Shown here: piece after piece, positions 43,029-52,077 of the stretch
Position numbering within the stretch: the first letter of the stretch is position 1
Layout: every line of letters starts with the position of its first letter
NCBI RefSeq assembly: GCF_001402915.1
Contig: NZ_CP012945.1
Location: forward strand, 3,945,501-4,009,500
Direction: 5' to 3'
Source of the DNA: Devosia sp. A16
GTDB lineage: Bacteria > Pseudomonadota > Alphaproteobacteria > Rhizobiales > Devosiaceae
Length of the DNA: 64,000 nucleotides
Notes under the pieces: generated by a model
Told to the model about the DNA's origin: nothing
Database searches by the model: none
Seen by the model: only the letters and a program-made list of their open reading frames with translations
Translations under genes and position numbers: made by a program

Positions 43029-43745
43029 ATGACCATACAGACAATGCCGATCGATCTTTACTATGCCGCCACGCCCAATGGCCGCAAGATCACCATCATG
43101 CTCGAAGAACTCGAACTGCCTTACGCCATCTACCCGATCAATATCGGCCGCGGCGACCAGTTCAAGCCCGAATTCCTGGCCATTTCCCCCAACAACAAGA
43201 TCCCTGCGATCGTCGATCCCGAGGGCCCTGAGGGCAAGCCGGTTTCGATTTTCGAGTCCGGTGCGATCCTCAAGTACCTGGCCGAGAAGTTCGGCAAGTT
43301 CTACGGCAGCAACTGGTCCGAGCGGATCAGGATCGATGAATGGCTGTTCTGGCAGGTCGGCGGCTTCGGGCCGATGCTGGGGCAGAACAACCACTTCTCG
43401 CGCTACGCCCCCGAAAAGATCCCCTATGCCATCAAGCGTTATCAGGATGAGAGCCATCGGCTTTACCGCGTGCTCGACACCCAGCTGAAGAAGCAGGCCG
43501 AGCTCGGCAAGCACTACGTCGCCGGAGACTATTCGATCGCCGATATCGCCATCTTCGACTGGTCGCGCGGCTCGGACAATCACGGCATCGACATCGCCGA
43601 GTTCCCCACCTTTGCGGCCTGGCGCCAACGCGTCACCGAACGGCCGGCCGTGCAGCGCGCACTGGCCATCACCCTCGACCAGAGCCAGCAGATCAGCGCC
43701 GCCACCGACAAGGATGCGCAGCGCATCCTGTTCAATCAGCGCTGA
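43029..43745 (+). CDS. Glutathione S-transferase family protein, YfcG/YghU-like
   Basis: Protein of 238 residues. The thioredoxin-like N-domain has YYAATPNGRKITIMLEELELPY; the Thr-Pro-Asn-Gly motif replaces a Tyr/Ser catalytic residue and is typical of the nu class, which acts as a disulfide-bond reductase using two glutathiones. IFESGAILKYLAEKFGKFYG contacts glutathione, and the helical C-domain holds FWQVGGFGPMLGQNNHF and YSIADIAIFDW. The ATG at 43029 gives the standard start. Monocistronic, before tRNA-Ser. Confidence 0.88.
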   Translation: MTIQTMPIDLYYAATPNGRKITIMLEELELPYAIYPINIGRGDQFKPEFLAISPNNKIPAIVDPEGPEGKPVSIFESGAILKYLAEKFGKFYGSNWSERIRIDEWLFWQVGGFGPMLGQNNHFSRYAPEKIPYAIKRYQDESHRLYRVLDTQLKKQAELGKHYVAGDYSIADIAIFDWSRGSDNHGIDIAEFPTFAAWRQRVTERPAVQRALAITLDQSQQISAATDKDAQRILFNQR

Positions 43746-43931
43746 GCCCCTCGTTTCTCGTGGGTGCCGGTTCCACCGGCGCCCACGCCGTCTGCCGGTC
43801 TCGGGCCCCCGCCTCCCCGCTCGAAACCGTAGCTTTGCCGGGGGCAGGCGCAGCGAGCAAAGCAATCTCCCCAGCCGCCGCCGAAAAACCCCTTGCCGAC
43901 TAGGGCGATTGCCCCTATCAGACCCGGCGAC

Positions 43932-44022
43932 GGAGAGGTGGCCGAGTGGTCGAAGGCACGCCCCTGCTAAGGGCGCAGACCTCTAAAGGGTCTCGTGGGT
44001 TCGAATCCCATCCTCTCCGCCA
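43932..44022 (+). tRNA. tRNA-Ser (anticodon GCT)
   Basis: The 91-base gene includes an encoded CCA. The acceptor stem GGAGAGG pairs with CCTCTCC, the discriminator is G, and the anticodon loop reads CTGCTAA with anticodon GCT for AGC/AGT codons. A long variable arm (about 43973-43993) confirms tRNA-Ser, and the T arm contains GGTTCGAATCC. The 165 bases after it show no gene. Confidence 0.97.
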
Positions 44023-44187
44023 CCCTCTGCCGACATGGCCGGATTTCCCCGGAATCGCGATCTTCGCTGGTATCTGCCGCCGCCATCACGCAGCACAGTT
44101 GCGCAACAAACTGTCTGACGCGGTCGGGCAAAAAGGCCCGGATTTGCCGGGTCTCGGGCCCTACCCACGCCGCACCTCGGCAGAGGC

Positions 44188-45015
44188 TCAGCAAGCGCCG
44201 GCAAGCAACGCGCGAAACTGCTCCATCACCTCGGCGTTTGCCGGAGTGTAGACCATCATGTTGAGATCGGACCGGCCCTCGACCGCAAAGGTCGAGAACT
44301 CCAGTTCGATCGTTCCGAGGACAGGGTGATGAAGGCGCTTGGTGCCTTCGCGCGTGCTTGTGATCTCGTTATCGTCCCACATGGCCTTGAATTCCGGACT
44401 GCTGGCAGAGAGCTCCTCGACCAGTTGCGCGATTTCCCTGCCAGCCCCCGCGCGTGTGGCATCGGCCCGGAATGCGCCCACGACATAGCGGGCGACGGAG
44501 CGCCATTCCTCCTGCACGGCGCGCATACGCTCATCGGAGAACATCATGCGAAGGATGTTGCGACGCTCCTTGGGCAACTTGGCATAGTCCGTCAGGATCA
44601 CGGCCGCAGCCTTGTTCCATGCCACCACGTCCCATGTTGCCGTGCGGATGATGGCTGGGCTGAAAGGCATGCAGTCCAGCACCTGCTGCAGCCGGGGCGT
44701 GATGCCTGCTTGCTGGCGGTAGCGCGGTTCGGGAGGATGGCCGAAAGCGAGAATGTGCAGGTGATCGCGTTCCGGCTCGGTCAGCATCAGCCCCTTTGCG
44801 ATGCGATCGACGACATGGGCGGACGGTGCGCCGCCGCGTCCCTGTTCCAACCAGGTGTACCAGGTCGGGCTGATGTTGGCGCGCTGGGCGACTTCCTCGC
44901 GCCGCAGGCCGGGTGTGCGTCGGCGACCGGGCTGAAAGCCCAACACGGCGGGATCGAGGCGCATGCGCCGGTCGCGCAGGAATGTGCCGAGAGCATTTTT
45001 CGCGCTGTCGCTCAT
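44188..45015 (-). CDS. XRE-family regulator with MmyB-like ligand domain
   Basis: Protein of 275 residues. The N-terminal helix-turn-helix (about residues 20-80) reads GLRREEVAQRANISPTWYTWLEQGR. The C-terminal part (about 105-265) follows the MmyB-like ligand-binding pattern, with LDCMPFSPAIIRTATWDVVAWNKAA and ELEFSTFAVEGRSDLNMMVYTP. Such regulators usually repress a divergent oxidoreductase gene, here the SDR gene at 45111. A TAAAGT-N4-ACTTTA dyad lies between them. The ligand is unknown. Confidence 0.9.
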   Translation of the reverse strand: MSDSAKNALGTFLRDRRMRLDPAVLGFQPGRRRTPGLRREEVAQRANISPTWYTWLEQGRGGAPSAHVVDRIAKGLMLTEPERDHLHILAFGHPPEPRYRQQAGITPRLQQVLDCMPFSPAIIRTATWDVVAWNKAAAVILTDYAKLPKERRNILRMMFSDERMRAVQEEWRSVARYVVGAFRADATRAGAGREIAQLVEELSASSPEFKAMWDDNEITSTREGTKRLHHPVLGTIELEFSTFAVEGRSDLNMMVYTPANAEVMEQFRALLAGAC

Positions 45016-45042
45016 GCGATCCTGTTGCAGATTATACTAGGA

Positions 45043-45058
45043 TAAAGTCACTACTTTA
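45043..45058. promoter_or_regulatory. Operator candidate in the divergent XRE/SDR promoter
   Basis: TAAAGT-CACT-ACTTTA is a perfect 6-bp inverted repeat 27 bases from the regulator's start (45015) and 52 bases from the SDR start (45111). Its place and symmetry fit a dimeric XRE repressor that controls both genes. Confidence 0.5.
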
Positions 45059-45110
45059 ACAGGACGATTTTCAATGAGATCACCCGCAACGTCAATGCAG
45101 GAGATTTCAT

Positions 45111-46010
45111 ATGCGTGTGTTTCTGACAGGTGCCACGGGGTTCATCGGGTCCCGAGTGCTTCGCGAATTCTTGGCCGCAGGGCATGAGGTGGTGGGTCTC
45201 ACCCGCTCCCAATCCGGAGCGGCGGAACTGGCACGCGCGGGGGCGTCCGCATATCTGGGAGCGCTGGAGGATCCCGCAGGTTTGGCCAAAGGCGCCGAGA
45301 ATGTTGATGCGGTCATCCACACGGCATTCGATCACGAGTTCTCCAATTTCGTGGCCAATTGCGAAAAAGATCGCCGCGTTGTCGCCGCCCTCGGTTTCGT
45401 CCTGAGGGGATCAGATCGGCCGCTGCTCATCACGTCGGGCGTCGGCATCGGCGACCCGGGCAATGGGGAACCTGCTCGCGAGGACGTGTTCGACGCTCAT
45501 CATTTCAACCCGCGCATAGCCTCGGAAGTGGCCGGCCAGGAACAGTTGGCGGCGGGTGTCAACCTCGGCGTCGTCCGACTGCCGCAGGTGCATGACACGC
45601 GCAAGCAAGGCCTTATCTCGCCCTACATCGAAATGGCGCGCGGGAAGGGCGTCGTCGCCTATGTCGGCGAGGGCGCCAACCGATGGGCGGCGGGACATGT
45701 CGCCGATGTGGCCAAACTCTACGTTCTGGCGCTCCATCGTGCGGAGCCTGGCGCTCGCTACCATGCTGTGGGCGAAGAGGGCGTTGCCGCGCGCGATATC
45801 GCCGAAACGGTTGCTGCCGGGCTTGGACTTCCGACTGTCTCCCTTTCGGAGCAAGAGGCGAAAGCTCATTTCGACTGGTTTGCCATGTTCGCGGCGGCGG
45901 ACCTGACGGCATCCAGTACACTGACCCGGGAGAAACTGGGCTGGCAGCCAGCGGGACCAGGCCTGCTCCAGGACCTGAGAGACATGGACTATTCGAGCAG
46001 ACAGGGTTGA
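45111..46010 (+). CDS. NAD-dependent epimerase/dehydratase-like SDR
   Basis: Protein of 299 residues, an atypical/extended SDR. It starts MRVFLTGATGFIGSRVLREFLAAGHEVVGLTRS, with the glycine loop TGATGFIG. There is no clear YxxxK; the catalytic region may be diverged, as in SDRs of the NmrA/WcaG-like group. ANRWAAGHVADVAKLYVLALHR is a conserved extended-SDR segment. It is divergent from the XRE regulator and probably under its control. Substrate unknown. Confidence 0.85.
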   Translation: MRVFLTGATGFIGSRVLREFLAAGHEVVGLTRSQSGAAELARAGASAYLGALEDPAGLAKGAENVDAVIHTAFDHEFSNFVANCEKDRRVVAALGFVLRGSDRPLLITSGVGIGDPGNGEPAREDVFDAHHFNPRIASEVAGQEQLAAGVNLGVVRLPQVHDTRKQGLISPYIEMARGKGVVAYVGEGANRWAAGHVADVAKLYVLALHRAEPGARYHAVGEEGVAARDIAETVAAGLGLPTVSLSEQEAKAHFDWFAMFAAADLTASSTLTREKLGWQPAGPGLLQDLRDMDYSSRQG

Positions 46011-46433
46011 AGTGATGCCGCTAGCCGATGATCCGGGAGCTGCCCAGGGCATTTCACCGCTGGACTGCTCATCGTCCGTCGTAGGGGCGCGGCACGGACC
46101 CTAGGGTCTGGCCCGCCCCGTGCCTGACCACCGGGTCATTCCCGCGAAAGCGGGAACCTCTGTTTTCTTGCCCCACGCACCACTGCAAACGGAGGTCACC
46201 GCTTTCGCGGGGATGACCCTGTGATGGACCCGCAAGGAGGTGCTGAGGTCGCTCGATCTCCCCCGCCGATCAACCTGGCCGTGAAACGCTCCCGGGCCCT
46301 GATCGCTCGCCGCGGGGGCACGCCGCCTGGAAGTGCCGCAACCATGTCGCCGACGTAACGCTGGCTTAACAGGCGATGTTGGAACCTGAGCACGGATCGG
46401 GAGCATCCCGTCTTCCGATTCAGGAGTGCGTTG
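46011..46433. other. Intergenic region with a REP-like repeat and a small-gene promoter
   Basis: This 423-base stretch holds repeat copy 3 (46128-46222). The rest shows no convincing gene in six frames, and CAGGAG at 46421 serves the next gene. Confidence 0.5.
46128..46222. repeat. Paired REP-like inverted repeat, copy 3
   Basis: CACCGGGTCATTCCCGCGAA at the left and GCTTTCGCGGGGATGACC at the right, in inverted orientation relative to copies 1 and 2. Each arm is also a hairpin. It lies between the SDR gene and a small membrane protein gene. Confidence 0.8.
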
Positions 46434-46685
46434 ATGAGTGCGACGGTGTTGGCAGCTTTGCTCGCCGGCGGGTTGGGATTGGTTGCCGGCGGCTACTGCT
46501 CGACGGTTGGCTGGATCGTGGTAGGCAATCTCTTGCTGGCGACGACGGCGACGGCGTCGTTGGTGGCGAACGCCGACCTGCTCACGGCCCTCGGTTGGAC
46601 AGCCCTCGCCATCGTTGCCTTCAATATCGGCCTCATGCTTGGCCTGATCATCCGCCGCCCGGTGGTCGTCCCGCGCCCCGCGTGA
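46434..46685 (+). CDS. Small membrane protein, unknown function
   Basis: Protein of 83 residues that is almost all hydrophobic, with three helices (about 3-22, 24-47 and 53-73), ending RRPVVVPRPA. CAGGAG at 46421-46426 supports the ATG at 46434, though a TTG at 46431 is also in frame. It lies 277 bases before manC; that spacer shows no other gene. Role unknown. Confidence 0.6.
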   Translation: MSATVLAALLAGGLGLVAGGYCSTVGWIVVGNLLLATTATASLVANADLLTALGWTALAIVAFNIGLMLGLIIRRPVVVPRPA

Positions 46686-46962
46686 GCGTCTGGAGCGTTC
46701 TCTCAGCCAGCCTTGGAGATCCCGTCAGCAGCCGCGTTACCCGCGCCAGCCGATGTGAATGGGCTCTATCTGGCAAGCCCGATGGGTGCTATCGCGTTCA
46801 TCGTGACCCTGCAGCGCGCGCAACCCGGGAGGTGAGAGCGCTCATGCCCCCTCTGCTCAGCGGCCGGTCGAGCGGTGCGCCATGCACCCTCCCGCTCCCT
46901 GCACATCAGAAATCTCCCGGCCGGGTACAGCGACCCGGCTGCTACTCTGAGGCCTCGATGAC

Positions 46963-48399
46963 ATGACTGAAGCCACCTTGATCGTACCGGTGATCCTCGC
47001 AGGCGGGCAGGGCACCCGGCTCTGGCCGATGTCGCGCTCGGCGCGGCCCAAGCAGTTCCTGTCGTTGACCGGCCCCACCTCGCTCTACCAGCAGACGCTG
47101 CAGCGCGTCGCTGACCCGGCGCGCTATCATCCGGCGGTGATCGTCACCAATGCCGAGTATCGTTTCCTCGTCGCCGAGCAGGCGCAGGAAGCCGGGGTCG
47201 CCACCTCCGCCGTGCTGCTCGAGCCGGTGGCGCGCAACACCGCCGCCGCCATCGCCGCAGCGGCTATCCACGTGCGCGACAGGTTCGGGGACGGGGCAGT
47301 GATCCATGTGCTCGCCTCGGATCACGCCGTCGAGGCCGACGACAACTACTGGTGGAGCGTCGAGACAGCGGCGGAGGCGGCGCGCGCCGGCAGGCTCGTG
47401 ACTTTCGGCATCACCCCAACGGCGCCCGAAACCGGATACGGCTATGTCGAAGCCGGACCGGAGCTCGGCAATGGGGTGCGGTCAGTCGCCCGCTTCGTCG
47501 AAAAGCCCGACCGCGATACGGCGGCGCGGATGCTGGCGGCGGGCGGCTATTACTGGAACTCGGGCACCTTCATGCTAGGGGTCGCGAGCTTCCTCAGCGA
47601 GGTGGAAGTCCTGGCGCCCGATACGTTCCGGGCGGCTGCCGCGGCGGTCGCCGACGCTCGGACGGACCTCGATTTCATCCGCCTCGACCAGGCGGGCTTT
47701 GCCGCGGCGCCGAACATCTCGGTCGACTATGCCATTTTCGAGAAGTCCCAGCGTGTGGCTCTGGTACCGGTGACGTTCCCGTGGTCGGACCTGGGGGCCT
47801 GGGACGCTGTCTGGAAGGTGTCGGCCAAGGATGCTGCCGGCAACGTCGTCCGCAACGGCAACGCCACCTTGTCCAACACCCGCAATTCGCTCGTCGTGTC
47901 GGAAAAGGCCCATGTCGCCGTCGAGGGGCTGGATGATGTCGCCATCATCGCCTCTGAAGATGCGATCTATGTCGGTCGACTGTCGGAGGCCCAGCGCGTC
48001 GGACCGATGGTCAAGGCGCTGCGGGCCAATCCGGCGACGGTGGGGCTGACCGAGATTCACCGCACGGCCTATCGCCCGTGGGGGGGCTACTCGTCAGTGC
48101 TGAGCGGGGAGCGCTTCCAGGTGAAGCGCCTGTTCGTCAAGCCGGGCAAGAAGCTGAGCCTGCAGAAGCATCACCATCGCGCCGAGCACTGGGTGGTGGT
48201 GACGGGTACGGCTGAAGTGACGATCGACGGCAAGGTCACCATGTTGACCGAGAACGAGTCGATCTACCTGCCGCTCGGCTCGGTGCATCGTCTCGCCAAC
48301 CCGGGAAAGATCCTGCTCGAACTGATCGAAGTGCAGACCGGCTCCTATCTTGGCGAAGACGACATCATCCGCATCGAGGACGAATTCGGGCGCGCCTGA
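46963..48399 (+). CDS. manC: Mannose-1-phosphate guanylyltransferase / mannose-6-phosphate isomerase
   Basis: Protein of 478 residues. The N-domain has the nucleotidyltransferase motif GGQGTRLWPMSRSARPKQFLSL and FVEKPD. The C-terminal cupin domain (about 350-475) carries YRPWGGYSSVLSGERFQVKRL and LSLQKHHHRAEHWVVVTG, the isomerase metal site. It makes GDP-mannose for exopolysaccharide or LPS. It is followed by ugd, and together they supply GDP-mannose and UDP-glucuronate, probably for the polysaccharide cluster at the right end. Confidence 0.95.
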   Translation: MTEATLIVPVILAGGQGTRLWPMSRSARPKQFLSLTGPTSLYQQTLQRVADPARYHPAVIVTNAEYRFLVAEQAQEAGVATSAVLLEPVARNTAAAIAAAAIHVRDRFGDGAVIHVLASDHAVEADDNYWWSVETAAEAARAGRLVTFGITPTAPETGYGYVEAGPELGNGVRSVARFVEKPDRDTAARMLAAGGYYWNSGTFMLGVASFLSEVEVLAPDTFRAAAAAVADARTDLDFIRLDQAGFAAAPNISVDYAIFEKSQRVALVPVTFPWSDLGAWDAVWKVSAKDAAGNVVRNGNATLSNTRNSLVVSEKAHVAVEGLDDVAIIASEDAIYVGRLSEAQRVGPMVKALRANPATVGLTEIHRTAYRPWGGYSSVLSGERFQVKRLFVKPGKKLSLQKHHHRAEHWVVVTGTAEVTIDGKVTMLTENESIYLPLGSVHRLANPGKILLELIEVQTGSYLGEDDIIRIEDEFGRA

Positions 48400-48521
48400 T
48401 CTGTCTCGATGAAGCCGGAAAGGGGCGTCGGCGTGCTCTGCAGATTGCCTAAGCTCGCCTGAGCCGGTACTTGCTGGAGGCCAACGTTGCTTGCACAAGC
48501 TCACCTTACCGGGGCCGATGA

Positions 48522-49913
48522 ATGAAGATCACCGTATTTGGGTCAGGCTATGTGGGGCTCGTCACCGGGGCATGCCTCGCCGACGCCGGCAACCATGTCG
48601 TCTGTGTCGATATCGACGCCCGCAAGATCGAGCTGCTCAACAGCGGCCATGTCCCGATCCACGAGCCTGGGCTCGACGCCATCGTCGCCGGCAACCGGGC
48701 AGCGGGACGGCTGTCGTTCACCACCGATATCGAAGCGGCCGTGGCGCATGGCGAGGGCCTGTTCATTGCCGTCGGCACGCCGCCTGATGAAACCGGGTCG
48801 GCTGACCTCCAATATGTCCTCGCCGTCGCCCGGAGCATCGGCGCGCATTTCACCGGCTTCAAGGTCGTCGCCGACAAATCGACGGTTCCGGTCGGCACCG
48901 GGGACCTCGTCGCCGACGCCATTACCGCCGAGTTGGTGAAGCGGGGCTTCGCCGCCGACCCGGCGGAGCGGGCACGCCTGGGACAACCGGCCTTCACCGT
49001 CATCTCCAATCCGGAATTTCTCAAGGAAGGTGCGGCCGTCGCCGACTTCAACCGCCCCGACCGCATCGTCATCGGTGCGGACGCGACGCCGGAGGGCAGA
49101 CGCGGCCTCGAGCTGATCCGCCAGCTCTACGCCCCGTTCACCCTCAACCATGACCGGACCATGGTCATGGACGTGCGCTCGGCCGAACTCACCAAATATG
49201 CGGCCAACGCCATGCTGGCGACCCGCATCTCGTTCATGAACGAGCTCGCCAACCTCGCCGAAGACCTGGGCGCCGACATCGAGCTGGTACGGCGCGGCAT
49301 GGGGTCGGACCCGCGGATCGGCTACAGCTTCCTTTATGCCGGTACCGGCTATGGCGGCAGCTGCTTTCCCAAGGATGTCAGTGCCCTGCGCCGCACGGCC
49401 GCAGAGCAGGGGCGCGAACTCCGGATCCTCGCCGCGGTGGAGGAGGCCAACACCGCGCAGAAGGACGTGCTGAGTGGCAAGATCCGCGCCCGCTTCGGCG
49501 ACGATCTGAAGGGGCTCACCGTCGCCGTGTGGGGGCTGGCGTTCAAACCCAATACCGATGACATGCGCGATGCGCCCAGCCGCGTCCTGATTGCCGACCT
49601 GCTGCGTCGCGGCGCCTCGGTCCGGGCCCACGACCCGGTGGCGATGGAGGAAGCGAAACGGGTGCTGGCGCTCGATCTCGACGCCGAGCTGGAGCGGGTG
49701 AGCTTCGCCAACTCCGCCATGGATGCTGTCGAAGGCGCCGACATTCTGGCGATCGTCACCGAATGGAAGGCCTATCGTAACCCGGACCTCCTGGCCGTCG
49801 CCCGGCACCTCAAGAGCAAGGCCGTCTTCGATGGCCGCAATCTCTACGAGCCCTCGGTCGTCGAGCAGGCCGGCCTCGCCTATTTTCCGATCGGACGGCG
49901 CCAGGTCGGCTGA
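48522..49913 (+). CDS. ugd: UDP-glucose/GDP-mannose dehydrogenase family protein
   Basis: Protein of 463 residues. The NAD loop [16 protein letters not shown] is at the start, and the catalytic Cys281 is in [32 protein letters not shown] is the C-terminal UDP-binding domain start. It probably oxidises UDP-glucose to UDP-glucuronate. Because manC is adjacent, GDP-mannose dehydrogenase activity is possible, but the motifs are closer to UDP-glucose dehydrogenases. Confidence 0.93.
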   Translation: MKITVFGSGYVGLVTGACLADAGNHVVCVDIDARKIELLNSGHVPIHEPGLDAIVAGNRAAGRLSFTTDIEAAVAHGEGLFIAVGTPPDETGSADLQYVLAVARSIGAHFTGFKVVADKSTVPVGTGDLVADAITAELVKRGFAADPAERARLGQPAFTVISNPEFLKEGAAVADFNRPDRIVIGADATPEGRRGLELIRQLYAPFTLNHDRTMVMDVRSAELTKYAANAMLATRISFMNELANLAEDLGADIELVRRGMGSDPRIGYSFLYAGTGYGGSCFPKDVSALRRTAAEQGRELRILAAVEEANTAQKDVLSGKIRARFGDDLKGLTVAVWGLAFKPNTDDMRDAPSRVLIADLLRRGASVRAHDPVAMEEAKRVLALDLDAELERVSFANSAMDAVEGADILAIVTEWKAYRNPDLLAVARHLKSKAVFDGRNLYEPSVVEQAGLAYFPIGRRQVG

Positions 49914-50011
49914 CCGGCGAAGCTTTTTCTGCAACCGGCGGATCGTGAGCAAATTGCGTGAGAGCAGGGCGCGATCGGGAGTAAACTTGCCTCGCTGCCT
50001 CGGATTGCCGT

Positions 50012-50036
50012 TTGACAAGTCTATAAGATAAGTCAA
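50012..50036. promoter_or_regulatory. Imperfect dyad upstream of the FMN reductase gene
   Basis: TTGAC and GTCAA close a 25-base imperfect inverted repeat with inner TCT / AGA matches. TTGACA at 50012-50017 could also be a -35 hexamer. It lies 47 bases before the ATG at 50083 and may be bound by the downstream Rrf2 regulator. Confidence 0.4.
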
Positions 50037-50082
50037 CTAATCGGGGGCGGGCCGAGATTGCCCGTCGCATAAGGTGTCCCCG

Positions 50083-50718
50083 ATGACCATCCAGATCCGC
50101 AAGCCGCGAGTTGTTGCCTTTACGGGCTCGACCCGACGGCCTTCGAAGTCGAGGGCCTTGGCCGAAGCCATCGGCGCCACCGTGCGCGGGCAGCTCGACG
50201 CGGATGTCGTCACCTTCGACGTGGTCGATGCCGGCCCCGGTCTCGGCGCCGCTTTCACCCGCCATCAGCTGACCCCGGAGGCCGCCGCGATCGTCGACGC
50301 CATCGAGCAGGCGGACGCAGTCATTGCCGTCAGCCCGGTGTACAAGGGCTCCTACACCGGCCTGTTCAAGCACCTGTTCGATTTCGTCGATCAGAACGCC
50401 CTCGCCAACAAACCGGTGGTTGTCGGCGCAACCGGCGGCGGGCACCGCCACGCGTTGATCGTCGAGCATCAGCTCCGGCCGCTGTTCGGGTTCTTCTCGG
50501 CGCTGGTCGTGCCGACCGCGGTCTATGCTTCGGACCACGAGTTCCTCGATGGCCGTATCGTCGAGCCGGCCGTGCTCGAGCGGATCGAGCAGGCCGGCAC
50601 GCAGCTGGCCTTGCTGCTGGCGGCACAACTGCAGGCGGCCCGGCCCAGTCCTGAACTCCCCATCGCCCATCCGGAGCGTCTCGAACAGCCTGGACAGCGC
50701 CGCGTCGCGGTCTCGTGA
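50083..50718 (+). CDS. msuE: NADPH-dependent FMN reductase, MsuE-like
   Basis: Protein of 211 residues with a flavodoxin-like fold. It starts RVVAFTGSTRRPSKSRALAEAI; the phosphate-binding loop is GSTRRPSKS, and SPVYKGSYTGLFKHLFDFVD is highly typical of MsuE/SsuE. Such reductases supply FMNH2 to flavin-dependent alkanesulfonate monooxygenases. No monooxygenase gene lies in the window. AAGG at 50071 favours ATG 50083 over GTG 50074. Confidence 0.87.
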   Translation: MTIQIRKPRVVAFTGSTRRPSKSRALAEAIGATVRGQLDADVVTFDVVDAGPGLGAAFTRHQLTPEAAAIVDAIEQADAVIAVSPVYKGSYTGLFKHLFDFVDQNALANKPVVVGATGGGHRHALIVEHQLRPLFGFFSALVVPTAVYASDHEFLDGRIVEPAVLERIEQAGTQLALLLAAQLQAARPSPELPIAHPERLEQPGQRRVAVS

Positions 50719-50789
50719 CGCCACTTGTATAGCTAGTCGCTGGAATTTATATCTCGGACGCAACGCTGCGCCCGGGATGAATTTCGCTC

Positions 50790-51236
50790 ATGCTGACTGC
50801 CAAGGGAAAATACGGCCTCAAGGCATTGGTGCACCTGGCGCAGTTCCCGCCCGGCGAGCTGGCGCTCGTCGCCGACATCGCGGCGTCCAACAACATTCCC
50901 AAGAAGTTCCTCGACGCCATCCTGGGCGACTTGCGCAATGCCGGGATCGTGCAGAGCCGCAAGGGCAAGGGCGGGGGATATCGTCTGGCCCGCCCACCTG
51001 AGGAGATCAAGGTCGGCTCGATCGTGCGGGTCCTCGACGGGCCGCTGGCGCCGATTCCCTGCGCCAGCCACACCCGCTACGAGGCCTGTGACGATTGCGA
51101 TGTGGCGACCTGCCAGGTGCGCCACACCATGCTCAATGTCCGCAACGCCATCGCCGAGGTGCTCGACCGCACTACGCTCGCGCAGATGCGCGATGCCAAC
51201 GGCGAAGTTCTGCCGATCGAGCTGCAGACCGCCTGA
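50790..51236 (+). CDS. Rrf2 family transcriptional regulator
   Basis: Protein of 148 residues. The winged helix starts MLTAKGKYGLKALVHLAQFP, and RKGKGGGYRLARPPEEI is the Rrf2 wing. A cysteine cluster, CASHTRYEACDDCDVATC, lies at about 90-107, with the spacing seen in Fe-S-containing or redox-sensing members such as IscR and NsrR, but with an extra Cys. It follows the FMN reductase gene by 71 bases. The signal may be sulfur, iron or nitrosative stress. Confidence 0.92.
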   Translation: MLTAKGKYGLKALVHLAQFPPGELALVADIAASNNIPKKFLDAILGDLRNAGIVQSRKGKGGGYRLARPPEEIKVGSIVRVLDGPLAPIPCASHTRYEACDDCDVATCQVRHTMLNVRNAIAEVLDRTTLAQMRDANGEVLPIELQTA

Positions 51237-51251
51237 CGGCGGTCGGCTGAT

Positions 51252-52049
51252 CTAGTGTAGCTCCGCCAGCCGCTTCTCGCCCGCTTCGATGCGGAACGGC
51301 AGCACGTTTTCCGGCGGCGGCAATGGGCAGACCGCGAACTCGGTGAAGGCGCAGGGCGGGTTTATCGTCTTGTTGAAGTCCAGCACGATGCTGTTTTCGG
51401 TGACCTCTTCGCCATAGAGGAAGCGCGAGGCCGGATAGGTAGAGTCGCGCGAAGTCGGGTCACGGATCACGAATTGCGGCGCCTCCGGCGTGCCGTGCGT
51501 GGCGATCAGCTCGTAGGTCTTGCCGTCGTGGCTGAACACCGCCTTGTGCGTCACGGCGACGCCGGTGCGGATATTGCCTGTGGTATCGACGTCCATCTCG
51601 AGGGGCGCCTCGAACGGCACCCACCTGGCGACGATCCGCCAGCTCTCCTCTGCCGGGAAGTACTCGATGCCGGCAAAAGCCGCCGGCGCTGCCGAGGCAG
51701 TATCGCGAATGCGCAGCGCATTGTCGCCGTTCACCGTGGTGATCTCGCACAGCAGGCTGCCCAACTGGAACTTCGGTGGGTTCTTCTTGTTCGGCGTGAT
51801 GCGAATGACGTCTCCCTCGGTGGGCTTGAACGTCACCGTACCGTCCGCTTCCTGCGTCACCGTTCCCAGATGCGCCGGCCCGGCCGGGATGACGATATCG
51901 TTGTCGGCCGCAGTCCCGACGCTCGCCGTACCCGGATCGAGCACGAAGCGGCCGATGATGTTGAGCCAGCCGTTCGGCGCCTTGAGGTTCTCGAGGCGCT
52001 TCTTCTTCCAGGCATCGAGGGCGGCGAGGTAGTCGGCAGATGCAGTCAT
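51252..52049 (-). CDS. DUF1684 domain protein
   Basis: Protein of 265 residues. It starts ADYLAALDAWKKKRLENLKAPNGWLNIIG, followed by the family's beta-rich core: WVPFEAPLEMDVDTTGN, TSRDSTYPASRFLYGEE and VLDFNKTINPPCAFTEFAVCPLPPPEN. It has no signal peptide. DUF1684 proteins are uncharacterised. It begins 28 bases after dppF and is probably the last gene of the peptide-importer operon. The start at 52049 is chosen because the domain begins there. Confidence 0.9.
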   Translation of the reverse strand: MTASADYLAALDAWKKKRLENLKAPNGWLNIIGRFVLDPGTASVGTAADNDIVIPAGPAHLGTVTQEADGTVTFKPTEGDVIRITPNKKNPPKFQLGSLLCEITTVNGDNALRIRDTASAAPAAFAGIEYFPAEESWRIVARWVPFEAPLEMDVDTTGNIRTGVAVTHKAVFSHDGKTYELIATHGTPEAPQFVIRDPTSRDSTYPASRFLYGEEVTENSIVLDFNKTINPPCAFTEFAVCPLPPPENVLPFRIEAGEKRLAELH

Positions 52050-52077
52050 TTGGGTCGTCCTTGGGGTCGGAGCGTTC

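Noticed and set aside
43746-44187. Genomic island inserted at tRNA-Ser
   Set aside because: No integrase, no repeated tRNA 3' end and no change in coding style were seen on either side.
44188-46010. Toxin-antitoxin system from the XRE regulator pair
   Set aside because: The regulator has a large ligand-binding domain and the partner is an SDR enzyme, divergently transcribed; this is a typical repressor-enzyme pair.
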